NCBI GenBank assembly: GCA_913052515.1
Contig: CAJXFJ010000041.1
Coordinates: 1 to 9,408, forward strand
DNA: 9,408 nt
Origin: an uncultured Flavobacteriales bacterium
Lineage (GTDB): Bacteria; Bacteroidota; Bacteroidia; Flavobacteriales; Vicingaceae
Reading direction: 5' to 3'
Shown here: positions 5,997 through 9,408 of the stretch, one piece after another
Layout: each line of letters begins with the position of its first letter
Numbering within the stretch: the stretch's first letter is position 1
Notes under the pieces: model-generated
What the model was told of the DNA's origin: nothing
Seen by the model: the letters and a program-made list of their open reading frames with translations, nothing else
Database searches by the model: none
Made by a program: the position numbers and the translations under genes

Positions 5997-7412
5997 TTAT
6001 TTTCCGCTTCCGCGAAGAACAATTAATACGGTGTATATCAAAATCTTAAAATCAACCAAAAGTGACATGTTCTCAATGTAAATAATGTCAAACTTTAAAC
6101 GTTCAACCATTTGATCTACGTTTTCAGCATATCCATACTTAACTTGTCCCCATGAGGTAATGCCAGGTCTCACTTTTAGTAAGTGATTGTAATGCGATGC
6201 TTTCTCTACAATTTTGTCAATAAAAAATTGTCTTTCTGGACGAGGTCCAACCAAAGACATGTCACCAATTAATACGTTATAGAATTGGGGGATTTCATCC
6301 AAACGGGTTTTACGCATAAAGCGACCAAACTTGGTAATCCTTGGATCATGGTCGCTAGACAAAGCAGGACCATGTTGCTCTGCGTTCGTATACATGGAGC
6401 GAAACTTATGAATCATAAATGGTTTGCCATGAATACCTATTCGCTCTTGTGAAAAAATGATAGGACCTTGAGAAGTGAATTTGACTATAAGTCCAACAAT
6501 AATAAATACAGGACTAAAAACAATTAGCACAAAAAGTGCAGAAAGAATATCGATAGTTCTTTTAACCGTTTGCTGCCATGCGGGCATTATTTCTCGGTTG
6601 ATGATAATCAATGGTGCACCAAAAATAGAACTCATTCTAACTGAACCAGAAAGAATATCATACATGTCCGGAATTACCTTAATCAGAACATCTAAGCCTT
6701 CCAATTCACTAATGATAGCCTCCAAGCTCTCATGCTCCGAAGATTCAATGGCTATAATGGCTTCTTCAACTTTGTTCTCATCTACAATTTTGCGGAGTTC
6801 TTTAGTATTTCCTAAAAAAGGCAAATGGTTTTCTACCAAGTAATCCTTTTGCTTGTTTACCCGAACAAAGCCAACAAATTTATTTCCATAGGATTTTTGC
6901 TCTCCTTCCATTTCTAAGAATAAATCCACGGCCTTTTGGCTAGAACCTATGATAATGGTATTGAAACCAATTTTTCGATTTTGAACTTTATAAACTGTAC
7001 GGCTAGTCAGTATAAACCGAAATGTATAGGTAAGAATAAAGTGAAAAAAGAGGATGTATAAAAAGGATAAATAATAATCCTTATAGGTATCAATTTCATC
7101 ATCGAGAATAAAAACGAAAAAAAGCAGTAAACAACCCAAGACAGAAGTAGTGAGGGTTTGCACAAACTCTTTTAATCTAGATTTGCGATAAACTTTTTGG
7201 TAAAAGCCCGACGAAGCGTATAGGATAATCCAAGCTATGGGGATGAGAATTAGCGCAATGAAGAAATTCTCGTTAAACTCAACCGGAATCTCATAGCCAA
7301 ATTTAGATGGTTCTAGATAAATTTTTCGAAATCGATAAAATAAAGTCCATGCAATAGCAGCTGCAATGAAATCTAGAAAGATATACTTAAACCGTTGTAA
7401 AGCGCTATTCAT
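5997..7412 (-). CDS. Exopolysaccharide polyprenyl glycosylphosphotransferase (WcaJ/WbaP-type initiating sugar transferase)
   Basis: This is an inner-membrane phosphoglycosyl transferase that loads the first sugar-1-phosphate from a nucleotide sugar onto undecaprenyl phosphate, starting capsule, exopolysaccharide or O-antigen synthesis. It has 471 residues, the usual length of the long form. Four N-terminal membrane segments (about 9-27, 50-68, 89-104, 113-135) are followed by a soluble Rossmann-like domain (about 150-260; NTIIIGSSQKAVDLFLE resembles a degenerate nucleotide-binding loop). The catalytic domain starts with KRTIDIL (284-290) and a re-entrant hydrophobic helix (to about 311). It then carries SQERIG (321-326), HKFRSMY (335-341), LDEIPQFYNVL with the Asp-Glu dyad (D372, E373), SLVGPRPE (386-393) and RPGITSWGQV (425-434). 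All active-site motifs are intact. Its ATG shares a base with the stop of the lipoprotein gene (TAATG, 7410-7414), so the two are translationally coupled. The sugar transferred (glucose, galactose or another) cannot be read from the sequence. The family is certain. Confidence 0.95.
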   Translation of the reverse strand: MNSALQRFKYIFLDFIAAAIAWTLFYRFRKIYLEPSKFGYEIPVEFNENFFIALILIPIAWIILYASSGFYQKVYRKSRLKEFVQTLTTSVLGCLLLFFVFILDDEIDTYKDYYLSFLYILFFHFILTYTFRFILTSRTVYKVQNRKIGFNTIIIGSSQKAVDLFLEMEGEQKSYGNKFVGFVRVNKQKDYLVENHLPFLGNTKELRKIVDENKVEEAIIAIESSEHESLEAIISELEGLDVLIKVIPDMYDILSGSVRMSSIFGAPLIIINREIMPAWQQTVKRTIDILSALFVLIVFSPVFIIVGLIVKFTSQGPIIFSQERIGIHGKPFMIHKFRSMYTNAEQHGPALSSDHDPRITKFGRFMRKTRLDEIPQFYNVLIGDMSLVGPRPERQFFIDKIVEKASHYNHLLKVRPGITSWGQVKYGYAENVDQMVERLKFDIIYIENMSLLVDFKILIYTVLIVLRGSGK

Positions 7413-8269
7413 TAAAAATGGATCAGTTTTACATTATCTAAATACAACCAACCTTCTTCACCAAGTGGTTTTGAAAAACCGATAGCTATGTTAAAATTGT
7501 AAGCGGCAAAAAGGGTAGAAAAAACAGGCCCGAACTCTACATAAACTTTGTTCCAAGTGCTTCTTGGTTTGAAGTTGATTACAGGATACTGAGCGCTTTG
7601 ATCATTGGCATAAATACTTATGGTTATGTCGTGTGAACAATAATAATTCATTTCTAAATAAACCGCAGATCCATTGGTTGGAATTGCTGAAAATGTTGGA
7701 GTATAGGCTTCAAACAAATCCATACTTGCATCTAAATAGGCAACGCCAGAAGCATTTCCTTCAAAAACAAAATTTGGTTGGGTTGTTCTTACTAAAGTCG
7801 TATCGCTATTTGAACGATAGTTAAAATTGATTCCGCTTTCAAAATCTTCTCCACTCCATGGTGAATCATAAATGGCATTATCGGTATACTCAACCACAGG
7901 AGTAATCTCAAGTTTTTGTTCAGGAAGTAAAGTAGTATCTAAAACATACAATTCGTAGAAAGGATAAATTCTACGGTCAGTGGATAAGCCATTTTCAAAA
8001 ATTCCTCCTCCAATTTGTAATTTCACATTGCCAGTATTTTGAATTGGAATTGTAGCAGGCAGTTCAAAAGCACCTAATAATCGACTTCCCTCATACACCC
8101 AGGCATCTTTAATATTATCACTTGTTGAGCCTTGTGAAGGGTCAGTGCTTTTCACCACAATATCGTTGATGGTAATAAAAGCAGGAACTGGTGCGGCTAA
8201 ATCATCATCTTCACAAGCGAATAGAGAAGAAATCAGCAACAGAAAAAATAACTGTAAAGATTTGGTCAT
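7412..8269 (-). CDS. Putative surface-exposed lipoprotein, unknown function
   Basis: With the ATG at 8267-8269 the protein has 285 residues and a textbook lipoprotein signal: basic MTK, hydrophobic core (LQLFFLLLISS) and lipobox LFAC with the acylated Cys at 19. The next residues are EDDD, an acidic run like the lipoprotein export signal that sends lipoproteins to the cell surface in Bacteroidota. A longer reading from TTG at 8287 would add MCKFQP before this and is less likely. The rest looks all-beta. Aromatic and Thr/Ser-rich stretches such as FYELYVLDTTLLPEQKLEI and the end GWLYLDNVKLIHF resemble the last strand of carbohydrate-binding or jelly-roll domains, where L-x-[IL]-D-[ND]-[IV] closes the sandwich. 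I do not recognise a named family. It sits between the Gfo-type oxidoreductase and the sugar transferase, sharing TAATG with the latter, so a role in the same surface glycan or in binding it is plausible (inference). Lipoprotein nature is firm; function is unknown. Confidence 0.88.
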   Translation of the reverse strand: MTKSLQLFFLLLISSLFACEDDDLAAPVPAFITINDIVVKSTDPSQGSTSDNIKDAWVYEGSRLLGAFELPATIPIQNTGNVKLQIGGGIFENGLSTDRRIYPFYELYVLDTTLLPEQKLEITPVVEYTDNAIYDSPWSGEDFESGINFNYRSNSDTTLVRTTQPNFVFEGNASGVAYLDASMDLFEAYTPTFSAIPTNGSAVYLEMNYYCSHDITISIYANDQSAQYPVINFKPRSTWNKVYVEFGPVFSTLFAAYNFNIAIGFSKPLGEEGWLYLDNVKLIHF

Positions 8270-8279
8270 AGGTTGAAAT

Positions 8280-8300
8280 TTGCACAACTCGATTGTGCAA
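8280..8300. repeat. Perfect 8-bp inverted repeat upstream of the lipoprotein gene
   Basis: TTGCACAA (8280-8287) and TTGTGCAA (8293-8300) are perfect inverted repeats separated by five bases. The repeat lies in the 56-base gap between the oxidoreductase stop and the lipoprotein ATG, ending 10 bases before that ATG. There is no T run on either side, so it is not an ordinary intrinsic terminator. It could be an operator for a dimeric regulator or an RNA hairpin next to the ribosome-binding region. I see no consensus -7 box with it. Confidence 0.6.
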
Positions 8301-8325
8301 CGCTTAAATGGATAGCATTATTGTA

Positions 8326-9315
8326 TTAAAGAGCGATATTTTCTTTGGTTAAATCCAATTTCTCAATAATTCGATGTGCAACATCCAAAGCATTAAATCC
8401 ATCGTGAATAGTTACCAATGGGGTTTTACCTTGATTAATTGCGTCGGCAAAAGTACTCAGTTCATCTAAAATAGCATTATTGTTTTCTACCTCCGGTTTT
8501 TCAAAGTAAATCTGCTTATGTCCTTTGCCTTCACCTAAGTCAATAGTAACCGATAAAGGGTCAATTTCACCTTCAACATGAGAGAGTCTAACTACTTCTG
8601 ATTGTTTTTCTAAGAAATCGATAGAAAGGTATGCGTCTTTCTGAAAAATGCGAGTCTTGCGCATATTTTTAAGCGAAATACGACTTGCGGTTAAATTGGC
8701 AACACAACCATTGTCAAATTCAATTCGAGCATTGGCAATATCTGGATTGTCGCTTACCACAGCAACTCCGCTTGCACTAATTCGTCGAACATTGCTTTTT
8801 ACAATACTAAGAACAATGTCTAAATCGTGAATCATTAAGTCTAGTACGACAGATACATCGGTTCCTCTTGGGTTAAACTGAGCAAGTCGGTGAGTCTCTA
8901 TAAACATGGGGTGTTTAATAAACTCTTTGGTAGCAGTAAAAGCAGGGTTGAATCGCTCAACATGGCCAACTTGTACCTGTACATTGGCTTCTTCTGCTAA
9001 ATTGATCAACTTTCTAGCTTCTTCAACTGTATTGGTAATTGGCTTTTCAATAAAAATGTGCTTCGACTTTTTAATGGCTTGAACTGCGCAATCGTAATGA
9101 GAAAGAGTAGGGGTTACAATATCAATTACATCAACTGCATCTACTAATGCTTCAATACTTTCATACGCAGGAATTTGATATTCTTCAGATGCTTTTTGAG
9201 CAGCTTCGGGGTTTGCATCGTAAAAACCAACCAACTCATAGGCTTCTATTTGCTTTAATAGCTTTATGTGGATTTTACCTAAATGACCTGCGCCAAGTAC
9301 ACCAATTTTTAACAT
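8326..9315 (-). CDS. Gfo/Idh/MocA family NAD(P)-dependent oxidoreductase
   Basis: Members of this family oxidise or reduce sugars, sugar nucleotides, inositols or related compounds in the cytoplasm with NAD(P). At 329 residues the length is typical. The N-terminal Rossmann domain shows GAGHLGKIH (8-16, G-x-G-x-x-G pattern) and D33 (in FYDANPEAA) at the end of the second strand. DIVTPTLSHYD (65-75) follows, and then the family catalytic lysine motif EKPIT (90-94, K91). The C-terminal alpha/beta domain includes GHVERFNPAF (117-126) and DLMIHDLDI (159-167) with the D159-x3-H163 pair expected in the active site. The substrate is not evident. Being followed by a lipoprotein and an initiating sugar transferase on the same strand, a role in making an activated sugar for a surface glycan is reasonable, but this is inference. 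A TACTTTTG -7 box sits 14 bases before the ATG. Confidence 0.93.
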   Translation of the reverse strand: MLKIGVLGAGHLGKIHIKLLKQIEAYELVGFYDANPEAAQKASEEYQIPAYESIEALVDAVDVIDIVTPTLSHYDCAVQAIKKSKHIFIEKPITNTVEEARKLINLAEEANVQVQVGHVERFNPAFTATKEFIKHPMFIETHRLAQFNPRGTDVSVVLDLMIHDLDIVLSIVKSNVRRISASGVAVVSDNPDIANARIEFDNGCVANLTASRISLKNMRKTRIFQKDAYLSIDFLEKQSEVVRLSHVEGEIDPLSVTIDLGEGKGHKQIYFEKPEVENNNAILDELSTFADAINQGKTPLVTIHDGFNALDVAHRIIEKLDLTKENIAL

Positions 9316-9329
9316 CTGCTCTTTTTTTA

Positions 9330-9337
9330 CAAAAGTA
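9330..9337 (-). promoter_or_regulatory. Bacteroidota -7 promoter box (TACTTTTG) for the Gfo-type oxidoreductase gene
   Basis: The minus strand reads TACTTTTG, exact to TAnnTTTG, with 14 bases (TAAAAAAAGAGCAG) between it and the ATG at 9315. The likely leader is therefore about ten A-rich bases. No TTTG is found at a 19-base spacing upstream, so the -33 half is weak. The same octamer occurs before tsaC. Confidence 0.55.
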
Positions 9338-9408
9338 AAGTAAACTTTAAGTGATTAAGCTTGCTCAAGTCCTTGCTTTGTTAACATTAACTTGGGGAAA
9401 ACCACCCA

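Noticed and set aside
6475..6843. Plus-strand open frame of 122 codons inside the sugar transferase gene
   Set aside because: It is antisense to intact catalytic and linker regions, with no start signals or family resemblance.
8270..8287. Longer lipoprotein start at TTG (8287) adding MCKFQP
   Set aside because: It uses a rare start codon inside the inverted repeat, and the ATG at 8269 gives an ideal lipoprotein signal.
9355..9408. Minus-strand open frame of 17 codons ending in TAA at 9355-9357, possibly the C-terminal end of an upstream gene
   Set aside because: Seventeen open codons at a window edge is uninformative and the residues match no family I recognise; it may be real but cannot be supported from this window.

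Overview
The window looks like ordinary chromosomal DNA from a member of the Bacteroidota, probably a Flavobacteriales/Cryomorphaceae-type marine or environmental bacterium. The evidence is AT-rich DNA, Bacteroidota-type promoter boxes (TTTG, 19 bases, TAnnTTTG) in front of several genes, no clear Shine-Dalgarno sequences, a gene for the Bacteroidota family DUF4294, and best mental matches of all proteins to Bacteroidota families. The genus cannot be fixed from the sequence alone. There is no insertion sequence, phage, plasmid gene, CRISPR array, tRNA or rRNA, and coding density is high.

Layout. (1) Bases 1-261, minus strand: N-terminal end of a class A penicillin-binding protein, running off the left edge. 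(2) Bases 485-4274, minus strand: a tightly packed operon in the order tsaC, cca, pRiA4b-ORF3-like gene, miaA, small TPR gene. It has 4-base ATGA overlaps at two junctions and ends at a strong intrinsic terminator (about 331-371). Three of the five genes act on tRNA: t6A37 precursor synthesis, CCA-end addition and i6A37 synthesis. The other two are uncharacterised partners. (3) Bases 4344-4973, plus strand: a secreted DUF4294 protein, transcribed divergently from tsaC. Both genes have a consensus -7 box so close to the ATG that their mRNAs should be leaderless or nearly so. (4) Bases 5004-5029: a perfect bidirectional terminator between the convergent DUF4294 and 3-hydroxybutyryl-CoA dehydrogenase genes. 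(5) Bases 5050-9315, minus strand: Gfo/Idh/MocA oxidoreductase, lipoprotein with an acidic surface-export-like signal, polyprenyl-phosphate sugar-1-phosphate transferase (lipoprotein and transferase share the junction TAATG), then 3-hydroxybutyryl-CoA dehydrogenase with its own consensus promoter.

How they fit together. The left half is a translation/tRNA maturation operon beside a cell-wall synthase. The right half has an envelope-glycan flavour (sugar oxidoreductase, surface lipoprotein, initiating glycosyl-phosphate transferase) followed by an acyl-CoA metabolism gene. I see no convincing undescribed multi-gene system. The points most worth a second look are the paired near-leaderless divergent promoters, the two unexplained passengers of the tRNA operon, the lipoprotein-transferase pair, and a perfect inverted repeat 10 bases before the lipoprotein start.
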